A stretch of 64,000 nucleotides of DNA, taken from positions 58,819-122,818 of the forward strand of contig CAYVIB010000012.1 of assembly GCA_964451365.1 (NCBI GenBank). The letters are read 5' to 3'. Under the pieces are notes generated by a model. That model was not told where the DNA came from and ran no database searches. It was given only the letters and a program-made list of their open reading frames with translations. Of the stretch, positions 51,806 through 61,705 are shown piece by piece (position 1 is the stretch's first letter; every line of letters starts with the position of its first letter). The position numbers and the translations under genes were made by a program. The stretch comes from CAYVIB01 sp964451365. Its GTDB lineage: Bacteria; Pseudomonadota; Gammaproteobacteria; Pseudomonadales; Cellvibrionaceae.

Positions 51806-54800
51806 ATGGAAAATGCTGACACCAAGTCCAGCCCCAAGTCCAGTCTAAGCCTGGAGCAACAGGAAATTATCAATTTGTTGTGTGGTGAACTGGAGGATAT
51901 TCATCACACGGACCTGTCCGGGTTTAAAAGTGGCGGCTGGGAAAATCAAAAGGCGCTGTTGGGCGAATTTGAACTGCGTCTTTCCCATATCGGTAAGGCG
52001 TTGCACCTGGCAGGGCTGGAAGGCTTGGCGGAATACATCGAACACCTTACGTCAAATTTTTCCGCACTGCACGGCGCCGACCAGTCGCTAAATGACGACA
52101 CGGTTGAGCTGGTCAGTGCATGGCCGCGGTTAATTCTCGCCTACCTGAAGGATATCGAGTCCGGCGCGGATGCGTCCGTGTCATCGGTACCGGCTCTGCT
52201 GGATCTGCTGGCCAGGCCCGCCTGGCCATCGCCGGTAATCGATTCCACACGCGACTCCCTGGAAAAAAGCTTTAACGAGTCAAACATTCTGGTCGATGAC
52301 GACGAAGTAATGTTTCCCTCCGTTGCGACGGAGGAAATGGTGTCGCTGGAATTGGGCACCGATGCCCGCCCGGAACTTTTAAACGATATGCTGATTGAAC
52401 TGCCTGAACAAGTAAGGCAGTTCGAGGAGTCGGTCAATAATTACCTCGGCTCCGGTTCGATTACCCAGCTGGCGCAAGCGCAACGTATGGCACACACGCT
52501 TAAGGGCGCGGGCAATGTTGTGGGTGTGCCGGGCATAGCCAACCTGATGCACTACACCGAGGATTTGCTCGAAGTCGCCGCCAAGCGACCCGACGCGCTC
52601 CCCGATGGATTCGACGAATTATTGGAGGACGCTTCCGACTGTTTGGCGTCGATGGCGGAATTCCTCTGCCACTCCGGCGAGGTACCGGACAATGGCGTGG
52701 AGGTACTGCAACAAATTCTGGATTTCAGCCAGTTAATTCGAACGAACACATCCGGTACACCTCGCTCAGCCGCAACCGTTGAAGAACAACCTGCCGTCTC
52801 CGAAGAGCAGGATAATTCCGAAGTTATCGAGGAAGAAATCGAAGCGTTTGACGCCGAACTGCTGCAAAACGAAATGGATGAACTTCAACAACAACTGGAC
52901 GGGGAGATGCCGGTCGGTGAAGTCGACGCTGACTTTGCATCGCTCGATGCCGAACTGGAAACGGAAGAGGAAAGCTCCCTGTTTGACTCCAGTTTTGATG
53001 AGCTGGAAACCCTGCTGGAGGATATCAACGAATCCGATTTATTCGGCGGGGCCATTCCTGCTGAAGAGCCAGTCCCGGCTAATGGCGCCGCTATCGAACC
53101 TTTTTCAGCCGCGCCCGACAACGCTATGCCGGTTGTTAAGGCCCCCGAAGTGGCCGTCGATGCTTCCTCACAAATGGAGGAGGACGAGGAAAAATATCAC
53201 CTCAACCTGCCGGGAACCACCGCGCAGGAATTGTTGCGTATCGCCGGGGAAACACAGATTACCAACTCCCAGGTGATGGCGCAGATTGAAGCGATGCAGG
53301 CGAGCATCCAGTTAACCGAGCGCTATCACAAAATGATCCGCAACATGTCGATCGAGATGGAAGCGCTGGTGCAAACCCAGAGCGCGTTGCGCGCCACCTC
53401 CATGAAGTACGCCGATGATGAAATGGACCCGCTGGAAATGGAGCGCTTCAACGAGCTGCACACTTTCTCGCAACAGCTTCTGGAATTGACCACGGACTCC
53501 TACGAAGCGGTATCCCATATCGAAGACCAGATTCGGGAATTGAGCACCATTGCCCATGCGCAGAAACAGTTGAACCAGGATAACCAGAGCCTGCTGCTGC
53601 AATTACGGCTGGTGCCAGTTAAAACCATGAGTTCGCGATTCTCGCGCTGTGTAAAACAGGCCTGCCGTCTGACCGGTAAGTCGGCGCGACTGGAAATAAC
53701 CGGTGAAGATCTGCTCATCGACAGCCGGGTATTGAACCGTATTGTCGATCCGCTGATGCACCTGTTGCGCAACGCGGTGGATCACGGCCTGGAAAAAAAT
53801 GTCAGTGAACGCACGCAAACAGGCAAATTGGCGGAAGGCAAAATTTCCCTTTCCTTCAGTCACTCCGGTGAAACGATTACCATCCAGTGCCGCGACGACG
53901 GCAAGGGGCTGGACTACGATCACATCAGGGATACGGCAATTTCCAAAGGTTTGATTTCCGCGGACGAGGATGTCAACGAAGCCACCCTGACGCAATATAT
54001 TTTAATGCCCGGCTTTTCGACACGCGACAAGGTCAGCCAAACGTCCGGGCGCGGTATCGGCCTCGATGCCGTGCAGGCGGAAGTACGCAATCTGAAAGGC
54101 TCTATGTTTATCACATCCGCCGCCGGCGAAGGCACGTGCTTTTCCATTACCGTGCCCACCAGTATTCTGACCGGGCACGCCCTGCTGGTTTACTGCAGTG
54201 GCCGGGAAGGGCATCAGGTATTGAGTGTCGTTACACGCAATATCGAGCAAATTGTCTACGTACAACCGGAACAACTGGTTCACAGGAACGATACGCTTGT
54301 GTTTATGCACAACGAAGATGAAATCCCGGTTTACGATATTGCCGACCTGACCAATATGTATGCGGCAGAAAACAAACGCACATCGGCGCTGTTGATCGTT
54401 CGGAAATCCGACGGCGAGCGCGTGGCGGTTGGGGTGGAATCCGTCACCGCAAGCCAGGACCTGGTAATCAAACCCCTCAACCAGTTCTCGCACCACCCGC
54501 CCGGTGTTGTTGGCGCAACCATTCTCGGTGACGGAACGGTTTCGCCGGTAATCGATATTCATGAGCTGCCCGGCATGAATATCGGTCATGAAGAAATGGC
54601 GCGCCTGCGCAGTCACCGCGCGAAAATTGCCGCGCTGGAACACGACAGCCGGCTCGATCCGCCGGTGGCCCTGATTGTCGACGACTCGTTAAGCGCCCGT
54701 CGTTCGCTCGCGCAGTTTGTCGCGGATATGGGGATGGAAGTGTATACCGCAAAAGACGGGTTCGAAGCGATCAACGTACTCAGCCAAAAGAAACCATCGT

Positions 54801-55024
54801 TAATGCTGGTGGACCTGGAGATGCCGCGCATGAACGGATTGGAACTGACCGCGCATATTCGCTCCCGCGACGATACGCGCGATATTCCGGTGATAATGAT
54901 TACCTCGCGCACCACGGAAAAACATAAGAGCATGGCGCAGAGCGCCGGTGTGAGTTCTTACCTAAACAAACCGTGGTCGGATGAGGAACTGCTGAGTACG
55001 ATTCAGAAGCAGATGGTTTCGTAG
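51806..55024 (+). CDS. ChpA/PilL-like hybrid histidine kinase (CheA type)
   Basis: A 1072-residue CheA-type kinase. Residues 1-125 resemble an Hpt domain without His in the right place. One normal Hpt (about 190-290) has H230 in AHTLKGAGNVVG. An acidic linker (310-470) follows, then dimerisation and ATPase domains with N-box VDPLMHLLRNAVDHGLE and CRDDGKGLDYDHI, a CheW-like domain (about 790-925), and a receiver (950-1070) with phosphorylated Asp in SLMLVDLEMPRMNG. P. aeruginosa ChpA is far longer with eight transfer domains. Terminal gene of the operon; the methylation genes pilK and chpB are not here. Confidence 0.92.
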   Translation: MENADTKSSPKSSLSLEQQEIINLLCGELEDIHHTDLSGFKSGGWENQKALLGEFELRLSHIGKALHLAGLEGLAEYIEHLTSNFSALHGADQSLNDDTVELVSAWPRLILAYLKDIESGADASVSSVPALLDLLARPAWPSPVIDSTRDSLEKSFNESNILVDDDEVMFPSVATEEMVSLELGTDARPELLNDMLIELPEQVRQFEESVNNYLGSGSITQLAQAQRMAHTLKGAGNVVGVPGIANLMHYTEDLLEVAAKRPDALPDGFDELLEDASDCLASMAEFLCHSGEVPDNGVEVLQQILDFSQLIRTNTSGTPRSAATVEEQPAVSEEQDNSEVIEEEIEAFDAELLQNEMDELQQQLDGEMPVGEVDADFASLDAELETEEESSLFDSSFDELETLLEDINESDLFGGAIPAEEPVPANGAAIEPFSAAPDNAMPVVKAPEVAVDASSQMEEDEEKYHLNLPGTTAQELLRIAGETQITNSQVMAQIEAMQASIQLTERYHKMIRNMSIEMEALVQTQSALRATSMKYADDEMDPLEMERFNELHTFSQQLLELTTDSYEAVSHIEDQIRELSTIAHAQKQLNQDNQSLLLQLRLVPVKTMSSRFSRCVKQACRLTGKSARLEITGEDLLIDSRVLNRIVDPLMHLLRNAVDHGLEKNVSERTQTGKLAEGKISLSFSHSGETITIQCRDDGKGLDYDHIRDTAISKGLISADEDVNEATLTQYILMPGFSTRDKVSQTSGRGIGLDAVQAEVRNLKGSMFITSAAGEGTCFSITVPTSILTGHALLVYCSGREGHQVLSVVTRNIEQIVYVQPEQLVHRNDTLVFMHNEDEIPVYDIADLTNMYAAENKRTSALLIVRKSDGERVAVGVESVTASQDLVIKPLNQFSHHPPGVVGATILGDGTVSPVIDIHELPGMNIGHEEMARLRSHRAKIAALEHDSRLDPPVALIVDDSLSARRSLAQFVADMGMEVYTAKDGFEAINVLSQKKPSLMLVDLEMPRMNGLELTAHIRSRDDTRDIPVIMITSRTTEKHKSMAQSAGVSSYLNKPWSDEELLSTIQKQMVS

Positions 55025-55039
55025 TGATTGCTTTGTAAG

Positions 55040-55168
55040 TCGGGTAAGCGATGGTCCGGCACTTCGGGCGCCACCGACGTTTCTACACAATGTCTACCGC
55101 AATCTCTACCACTCTCTACCACAATGGCGGGTGGCGCCCGAAGTGCCGGACCATTGTATCCGCCCTAC
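55040..55168. repeat. Inverted pair of REP-like repeats (family 1) between chpA and typA
   Basis: 55040-55075 (CGGGTAAGCGATGGTCCGGC then ACTTCGGGCGCCACC) and 55126-55168 (GGCGGGTGGCGCCCGAAGTG ... TGTATCCGCCCTAC) are inverse copies that pair over about 35 bp. The 50-bp spacer holds four short repeats of the type TCTACC. Position between converging genes suits a bidirectional stop function. Confidence 0.85.
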
Positions 55169-56997
55169 AGGGCCTTCGCGTTCTTCGCCCGCTTTCTTTC
55201 ATTTTCCGTCAGCAGTTTTTTCCGCAGGCGGATATGATGGGGCGTCACTTCCACCAGTTCATCGTCCTCGATAAATTCCAGTGCCTGCTCCAGGGTATGG
55301 CGGACGGGCGGAGTCAGCGTTAATGCCTCATCGGTACCGGCGGCGCGAATATTGGTGAGCTGTTTCGCCTTGGTGGGGTTCACCACCAGGTCGTTGTCGC
55401 GCGAGTGCAGTCCCACAATCTGTCCCTCGTATATTTCCACACCGTGGCCCAAAAACAGCCGGCCGCGCTCCTGCAGATTGTAGAGTGCGTAAGCGAGGGT
55501 TTTGCCCTTGACCATACTCACCAGCACACCGTTTTGCCGGCTGGAAACCTCACCGGCTTTGACCGGACCATAGTGATCGAAAATGCTGGTCATAATGCCG
55601 GAGCCGGAAGTCAGCGTCAGGAACATACCGCGAAAACCGATCAAGCCACGGGAAGGCACGAGGTATTCAAGTCGCACGCGACCCTTGCCGTCCGGCTCCA
55701 TATTGCGCAGTTCCCCCTTGCGCAATCCAAGTTCCTCCATCACCGCGCCCTGGTCTTCTTCCTGGACGTCGATAACCACCATTTCAAACGGTTCGTGAAT
55801 TTCACCGTTCACTTCCTTCTGGATAACCTCGGGTCGCGACACGCCCAGTTCGAAACCTTCGCGCCGCATGGTTTCAATCAGCACCGACAGGTGCAGTTCG
55901 CCGCGACCGGAAACCTTGAACTTGTCGGGGCTGTCCCCCTGTTGCACGCGCAGGGCCACGTTGTGAATTAACTCCTGCTCCAGGCGCTCCTTGATGTTGC
56001 GCGAGGTAACGTACTTGCCGTCCTGGCCGGCAAACGGCGAGTCGTTGACCTGGAAGGTCATGCTCACGGTCGGCTCGTCCACCGTCAGCGGCGGCAGGGC
56101 TTCCACTTTCTCCGGGTCGCACAGCGTGTCGGAAATACCGAGGTTGGCGATACCGGTAATGCAAACAATATCCCCGGCGGTGGCTTTGGGTGTTTCAATA
56201 CGCTCCAGGCCGTGGAAACCCATCACCTGTAACACCTTCGCCTTGCGCTGCTTGCCGTCCTTGTCGAGCACCACCACCTGCTGGTTGGGCGACAAGCTGC
56301 CGCGGGTGATGCGACCGATACCGATCACACCCACGTAGCTGTTGTAGTCCAGGGCGGATATTTGCATCTGGAACGGCCGGTCAATCTCCACCTCGGGCGG
56401 TGCCACCTTGTCAACGATCATCTGGAACAGCGGAGTCATATCGTCCGCCAGTTGGTCCGGCTCCGGGCCGGCCACGCCGTTGAGGGCGGAGGCGTAAATA
56501 ATCGGGAAGTCGAGCTGCTTGTCCGTCGCTCCAAGGCGGTCGAACAGGTCGAACACCTGGTCAATCACCCAGTGCGGGCGCGCGCCGGGCCGGTCCACCT
56601 TGTTTACCACCAGGATCGGGTTCAAACCTTTCTCAAAGGCCTTGCTGGTCACAAAGCGTGTTTGCGGCATGGGACCATCGACGGCATCCACCAACAGCAA
56701 TACACTGTCCACCATGGACAGCACGCGCTCCACTTCGCCGCCGAAATCGGCGTGACCGGGGGTGTCCACAATATTGATGCGGTAGTCATTCCACTTGATC
56801 GCCGTGTTCTTGGCGAGAATGGTGATACCCCGCTCCCGTTCCTGGTCGTTGGAGTCCATAATACGCTCGGCCGCCTCGTCCCGTCGGTCGAGGGTGCCGG
56901 ACTGCTTCAGCAGCTTGTCCACCAGGGTCGTTTTGCCATGGTCGACGTGCGCAATAATCGCGATATTGCGCAATTTTTCTATCAGGGGGTGTGTCAA
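55165..56997 (-). CDS. typA: Translational GTPase TypA/BipA
   Basis: A 610-residue ribosome-associated GTPase of the EF-G type. G1 is AHVDHGKTTL, G2 contains ERGITI, G3 is DTPGHADFGGEV, G4 is VVNKVDRP. The C-terminal domain ends in LRKKLLTENERKRAKNAKAL. It helps 50S assembly and stress adaptation. Start is TTG 56997 (LTHPLIEKLRNIAIIAH) with GAGG eight bases upstream; the frame runs upstream to 57084 without similarity. Confidence 0.96.
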   Translation of the reverse strand: MTHPLIEKLRNIAIIAHVDHGKTTLVDKLLKQSGTLDRRDEAAERIMDSNDQERERGITILAKNTAIKWNDYRINIVDTPGHADFGGEVERVLSMVDSVLLLVDAVDGPMPQTRFVTSKAFEKGLNPILVVNKVDRPGARPHWVIDQVFDLFDRLGATDKQLDFPIIYASALNGVAGPEPDQLADDMTPLFQMIVDKVAPPEVEIDRPFQMQISALDYNSYVGVIGIGRITRGSLSPNQQVVVLDKDGKQRKAKVLQVMGFHGLERIETPKATAGDIVCITGIANLGISDTLCDPEKVEALPPLTVDEPTVSMTFQVNDSPFAGQDGKYVTSRNIKERLEQELIHNVALRVQQGDSPDKFKVSGRGELHLSVLIETMRREGFELGVSRPEVIQKEVNGEIHEPFEMVVIDVQEEDQGAVMEELGLRKGELRNMEPDGKGRVRLEYLVPSRGLIGFRGMFLTLTSGSGIMTSIFDHYGPVKAGEVSSRQNGVLVSMVKGKTLAYALYNLQERGRLFLGHGVEIYEGQIVGLHSRDNDLVVNPTKAKQLTNIRAAGTDEALTLTPPVRHTLEQALEFIEDDELVEVTPHHIRLRKKLLTENERKRAKNAKAL

Positions 56998-57112
56998 GGG
57001 AAGAACCTCGGAAAGGTAGGGATGGTAAAAAAGCGACGCATTATAGTGGTTCTCCCGGTCCAAAGGTAGAGGAGAACAGCACACCGCTTACAGACAACCA
57101 AAGGATGCAAAA

Positions 57113-57454
57113 GTGACCGAACAAACCTTGAAACAGGCTAAAAACCGCCTACTGGCCCTACGGGCGAAGCTGGAGGAAAACGATGATTTCGCCGATGACT
57201 CCGCCAAACCCGTGGAACTGGACCAGTGCGTGATTGGCCGGCTGTCCCGCATGGACGCCCTGCAGCAGCAGGCGATGTCCCTGGAACAGAACCGGCGCCG
57301 GAAGGAGCAGATAAGGTGCATTAATGCCGCGCTCAACCGCATAGAAAATGACGACTACGGCTGGTGCCAGGACTGCGGCGAGGAGATAAATCAAAAACGC
57401 CTGGAAATTGATCCGGCCGCGGCTTACTGTATTCGGTGCGCGGATAAACATTGA
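57113..57454 (+). CDS. DksA/TraR-like zinc-finger protein
   Basis: A 113-residue protein with a helical coiled region (KNRLLALRAKLEENDDF ... MSLEQNRRRKEQIRCINAALNRI) and a C-terminal zinc finger with four Cys, CQDCGEE ... CIRC. The coiled tip residues of DksA (DxxDxA) are not clear, so direct polymerase action is uncertain. GTG start at 57113. Divergent from typA, 115-bp gap between starts. Confidence 0.87.
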   Translation: MTEQTLKQAKNRLLALRAKLEENDDFADDSAKPVELDQCVIGRLSRMDALQQQAMSLEQNRRRKEQIRCINAALNRIENDDYGWCQDCGEEINQKRLEIDPAAAYCIRCADKH

Positions 57455-57495
57455 ATGTTTTTATTAACAGTACTTGTAAAAAAGTTGTCAGAAAA

Positions 57496-57876
57496 ATGAA
57501 ATATCAAGGCAGTTGCCATTGCGGCAAAATCCAATTCGAAGTGGAGGCGCCCGAAGCGCTTGAGTGCCTGGAGTGCAATTGCAGTATCTGCTCCAAGCTC
57601 GGTTATCTGCACCTCGTCGTACCCCAAAGCCGCTTTAGGTTGTTAAGCGGCGAGGATGCCATCGCCACTTACACCTGGAACACCGGCGTTGCCAAGCATA
57701 CTTTCTGCAAATACTGTGGCGTCAAACCGTTTTACGTTCCGCGTTCAAATCCCGATGGCTACAGCGTTAATGTCCGGAGCCTGGATCCGTGGCCGGAGAA
57801 TCTAATAATTAAAAAATTCGATGGCCAGAACTGGGAACAAAACGCCGGCAAAATTTCCCACTTAAGCAACGAGTAG
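57496..57876 (+). CDS. GFA-family (CENP-V/Gfa domain) protein
   Basis: A 126-residue small zinc protein of the group named after glutathione-dependent formaldehyde-activating enzyme. Cysteine motifs are complete: GSCHCGKIQFE, CLECNCSICSKLG and FCKYCGVKPFY. Catalysis of glutathione adduct formation is doubtful for most members. The frame begins at TTG 57451 but ATG 57496 gives the family start. 3' end runs directly into a dispersed repeat. Confidence 0.87.
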   Translation: MKYQGSCHCGKIQFEVEAPEALECLECNCSICSKLGYLHLVVPQSRFRLLSGEDAIATYTWNTGVAKHTFCKYCGVKPFYVPRSNPDGYSVNVRSLDPWPENLIIKKFDGQNWEQNAGKISHLSNE

Positions 57877-57901
57877 GGCGGGTAGCGCTGGTCCGACCTA
57901 C
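57873..57901. repeat. Partial REP-like repeat (family 1)
   Basis: GTAGGGCGGGTAGCGCTGGT followed by CCGACCTAC matches the family 1 unit with its middle shortened. It covers the stop codon of the GFA gene. Confidence 0.7.
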
Positions 57902-57938
57902 GAAACATCTGTTGTTGAATCGCATTCGATCGTTTCCG

Positions 57939-60900
57939 TTAAAGCAAACTTTCCATCCACTGCTCCAATACCTCGATATACTCCGCATGCTCCACCTGCC
58001 TGCCGAGCGGCGGCATGCGGTCGTCGACATTCGTGCTTTTACTGCGAATATACAAAATGGAATTGTCCTTATTCGACGGATCGATAACGAACGGCTCTTC
58101 CAACCCATAATCGGCAAAATAATCCCGCTGGTTTGCCAGCGGGCCATAGACAATGCCCTGTAAATTAAGCGGCGTTTCGAAGCGGGCGTCCCATTTACTC
58201 GCGATACCCTGTGGGCCGTGGCAGTTTCCGCAGTTTACATCCCAATACGAACGGACACGATGCTCCAGGCTTTTGGTGGCATCATCCAAGGCGGCATGGG
58301 CGGGGAAATTTTCCAGCTCTTCTTCCGTAAATGCCGCATCAAATAATCCAAGATTGATTAGCGTACGCAGCTGATTATCACTGACGCCGGACGGATAAAG
58401 CCAGGTTTTGTTAAGCGACGCGGTTTTTACGCCGAGAATATGTTTTGCTTCGGCGTTGTGACATGTCAGGCAATCTTCCGGCCCCGGATACGTCCAGGTT
58501 TGAGTCCAATTACCCGCTTCACTGTTAATCGTGATATCTTCATTGAGCACGGTGGTAAGCAAATCAGCGTCGCTGTTGTCTTCCCGCCACTTGTAAGTCA
58601 CACCGTACACGCCACCGTCTTCCTGCACGACAACCAATCGCGTTTCCAGTCGCCGCAAAACATTTTGCTCGCTTTCATCCACCGGCAGAGCGAAATGTTT
58701 TACAAACACGGTACCGGCGGGCCACTCCCATTTGCCCTCTTCCGAAAAAATTATCCGCTCTCCCAGTGGAACGGAAAACCAGCGTTGCTTTTCCGCCCGG
58801 TCGGACCACAGGGGGGATATCACATCGTAGGGGATCATGTTGTCGCCGGGGGTCAATGCCGCAACATCGGTAAAGGCGCCGGTTTGCGAAAGCAGTGCCG
58901 GTACATTCGAATAAGTCGCATCCGGCGTATCCGGCATATTCAAATAGGCGGGACTGTCGGTTCGACACGCGACACCGTAGCTGGAGTCGGACTCGCAGGC
59001 CTGGGCAAAGGCAAGATTAAAAAACTGCAAATCGTCGGCGCCGGTTGAATTTGCCCGCAGGGACATTTCACCATCGCTTACAAGCGACACATACCGGCAA
59101 TTGACGTAAGCTCGCAGGGAAACAGAACCCTCCGTGTTTTGTGTATATTGGAATTGCTGTTCAATGCCGATCGAGCCGGCAGTCGCGCTCAAGGGCTCCG
59201 CGTCACCATTGCCGGCGGTGACGTACAACCCGGAACTGACTGAACGAAGCGCGACTGCATCATCACCCGCATCAACAATTTCGAAAATCTCATTGTTTCC
59301 GGTTCCGGCATCCACCAGCGTAAGCGGACTGTTTGCCTGCGCGCTTACCACTTTGCCGCCGATACTTAAATTGACCGTGTCGCCAACGCCGAATGTTTCA
59401 CCCGGCTCCGGCTGGCCACTCGGCCCATCACCCCGATATTGAACCTCCACCAGCATGCCGGCATTCGCCGGCATTGCGCAGCAATTTCCACCGTAACCCA
59501 ATAGATAGAGCCGGTTATTATGCGGCGATACTTCCGCATCGATAATTCCAGCCAACAGCGAAGTATTCAACCACAGGCGCGGCGAAGGAATATCTCGCTG
59601 AGTGTCCACCTCATACATCTGGTCATTGTTAAAATTCCAATAAAGCAGGCGATTGTGGAAGTACGAAGGCAATTTGTATTCGTCATTAATTGCACTGTTC
59701 CAATGATAAACATCCGCCACCATAAGGGCGCGATGACTCATGGAAAACCACGCGGGAATCGCATCGGGCAACACCGTCGCGCCTGTGTTATTCGGCGAAA
59801 AATTTTCCACTTCAGTGGAATTAAATTTCTGCCCGGACATGCCCAGGCCGAAATCGTAATCATTATACGCCTGGTTGGCGCCGGCAAAATACGGCCAGCC
59901 GAAATTGCCGGGAACAGCGGTCCGGTTTATTTCATCCAGCCCGCCCGGCCCGCGACTGCTATTGGTGCCGCCCGCATCCGGACCGATATCGCCCCAGTAC
60001 AAGCGGTCGGTGATTTTATCGACATGAATACGGAACGGATTGCGATGTCCCATGGTGTAAATTTCCGCCCGGTGCAAACTGTCACCGACAAATAAATTTC
60101 CTTCCGGAATGGAATAAGTGCCGTCGCCATTCGGTTTTATCCGCAGTATTTTGCCGCGCAAATCATTGGTATTTGCGGAGGAGCGTTGCGCATCGAAAAC
60201 CTGGCGGCCACCGCGTTCATCGATAGGCGTGTATCCGTCGGACTCAAAAGGATCGGTGTTGTCGCCGGTGGCGATATATAAATTGCCTTCCGAATCGAAC
60301 GCCATATCGCCAGCGGCGTGGCAACAGGTCATATCCACGCCGTAGCGCAACAGAATTTGCTCGGAGACGAAATCCAGGGTGTTGTCCGGATTGATCGTCA
60401 TTTGCGAAACAATATGCTCGGCGACGGCGGGCGCCGTGTAGTGAAAGTAGGCGCGACGATTGGCGGTAAAATCAGGGTCCAGCGCGAAACCAATCAAGCC
60501 GCCTTCATTTGTGCTGTTTGTTGGGATAGTTGACTTTTCATTCAGCGAACCATTTTCCATGGCATAAAATTCACCGCGCCGCCCGATCACATAAACCTGC
60601 CCGGTCGGGGAAATTTCCATCGTCATCGGCTCGTTTATTCCGGAAGCCAACGCAGTGCTGCTAAAGTCAGTATCCGCTGGCGGTGAACCGGTCCAGACCT
60701 CAACGTTTTTATCCATGCGACCGGCCCAGAGCAATGCCCCCTCGATATGCCGCGCAAAATCCTGATTGTTGTACGCCGCCGCGGTATGACCCAGTCCGGT
60801 GTAGAAGGCACGCCCCGCACCCGCCGTGTGGTACCAGGCAATGGGATGATCATCCATGGCGCCCGCACCGGCGCTATATGAATTTTCATCCAGGGACAGC

Positions 60901-61565
60901 AACACATTCACGCTACCGCGCGGATTACTCTGGAAGTTGTACCACTCGTCAACGTGTTGCCATGACGAATTCAAATGCGCGGTGGACGGGTGAGAATTAT
61001 TTTCCACCTGGACCGTTGCCGATTGGACCGCCGGGTGGGAATGGAAATACGCGCCCACCAAATCGCCATACCAGGGCCAATCATATTCAGTGTCGGCGGC
61101 GGAATGGATACCCACATAACCGCCGCCGTTTTCGATATAGCTCTCGAAGGCTGTCTGCTGGGTATTCGACAGGACGTCACCGGTCGTATTCAACCAGACA
61201 ACCACATCGTAGTTGGCCAGGGAGCCCGGCGTAAAATCCGCGGCGCTCTCGGTAAGATAAATGTCCCAGCCGTTTTCCGTTGCGAGGTTTTGGAGCAGGT
61301 TTTTTCCCGCCAGAATGCTGTCGTGCCGATAGCCGGCAGTGGCGGAGAACACCATGATACTTCCCGTCGACCCCGCCTGGCTGGCGGCAAGCCCGGTCTT
61401 TTCGAGGGAACTGACCGGACAGGAATCGGTGGGTTTCGGGGTTGGACTTGGTGTTGGCCCGGATGATCCCGAGCCGCCACCTCCACCGCCGCAGGAGGTA
61501 ATCAGTACGGCACACGCGACTAAAACAAAATATCGTATGCTGGCAGGGAGTTTATTAGTAAGCAT
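57939..61565 (-). CDS. Large lipoprotein: ThuA + PQQ-type sugar dehydrogenase + beta-trefoil + cytochrome c domains
   Basis: A roughly 1208-residue exported protein with lipobox LITSC then a Gly tract and Pro/Thr linker. In order: a ThuA-like glutamine-amidotransferase-fold domain (about 50-265, MVFSATAGYRHDSI and GGGYVGIHSAADTEYDW), a soluble PQQ-dependent glucose/sorbosone dehydrogenase-like propeller (about 280-700, TCCHAAGDMAFDSEGNLYIATGD, GHRNPFRIHVD), a fascin-like beta-trefoil (about 730-860) and a C-terminal region with two heme c sites, CLTCH (about 1032) and CGNCH (about 1112), plus a possible Met ligand in DRMPPLGR. Likely oxidises a sugar at the cell surface and passes electrons to its own hemes. 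ATG 61565 starts the signal; TTG 61604 is possible. Confidence 0.88.
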   Translation of the reverse strand: MLTNKLPASIRYFVLVACAVLITSCGGGGGGSGSSGPTPSPTPKPTDSCPVSSLEKTGLAASQAGSTGSIMVFSATAGYRHDSILAGKNLLQNLATENGWDIYLTESAADFTPGSLANYDVVVWLNTTGDVLSNTQQTAFESYIENGGGYVGIHSAADTEYDWPWYGDLVGAYFHSHPAVQSATVQVENNSHPSTAHLNSSWQHVDEWYNFQSNPRGSVNVLLSLDENSYSAGAGAMDDHPIAWYHTAGAGRAFYTGLGHTAAAYNNQDFARHIEGALLWAGRMDKNVEVWTGSPPADTDFSSTALASGINEPMTMEISPTGQVYVIGRRGEFYAMENGSLNEKSTIPTNSTNEGGLIGFALDPDFTANRRAYFHYTAPAVAEHIVSQMTINPDNTLDFVSEQILLRYGVDMTCCHAAGDMAFDSEGNLYIATGDNTDPFESDGYTPIDERGGRQVFDAQRSSANTNDLRGKILRIKPNGDGTYSIPEGNLFVGDSLHRAEIYTMGHRNPFRIHVDKITDRLYWGDIGPDAGGTNSSRGPGGLDEINRTAVPGNFGWPYFAGANQAYNDYDFGLGMSGQKFNSTEVENFSPNNTGATVLPDAIPAWFSMSHRALMVADVYHWNSAINDEYKLPSYFHNRLLYWNFNNDQMYEVDTQRDIPSPRLWLNTSLLAGIIDAEVSPHNNRLYLLGYGGNCCAMPANAGMLVEVQYRGDGPSGQPEPGETFGVGDTVNLSIGGKVVSAQANSPLTLVDAGTGNNEIFEIVDAGDDAVALRSVSSGLYVTAGNGDAEPLSATAGSIGIEQQFQYTQNTEGSVSLRAYVNCRYVSLVSDGEMSLRANSTGADDLQFFNLAFAQACESDSSYGVACRTDSPAYLNMPDTPDATYSNVPALLSQTGAFTDVAALTPGDNMIPYDVISPLWSDRAEKQRWFSVPLGERIIFSEEGKWEWPAGTVFVKHFALPVDESEQNVLRRLETRLVVVQEDGGVYGVTYKWREDNSDADLLTTVLNEDITINSEAGNWTQTWTYPGPEDCLTCHNAEAKHILGVKTASLNKTWLYPSGVSDNQLRTLINLGLFDAAFTEEELENFPAHAALDDATKSLEHRVRSYWDVNCGNCHGPQGIASKWDARFETPLNLQGIVYGPLANQRDYFADYGLEEPFVIDPSNKDNSILYIRSKSTNVDDRMPPLGRQVEHAEYIEVLEQWMESLL

Positions 61566-61705
61566 CCGGGTAGCCTTTATTATTATTTGGGCCAAAGAGT
61601 TCAAGCCCTAAATATAGCCGATCCCTGAAACCGGATGTCACTTTCCATCAAAATACACATTCGTCCATGGAAGCGAACGGCAGCGGCACCTTCGGTTACC
61701 GCGCA

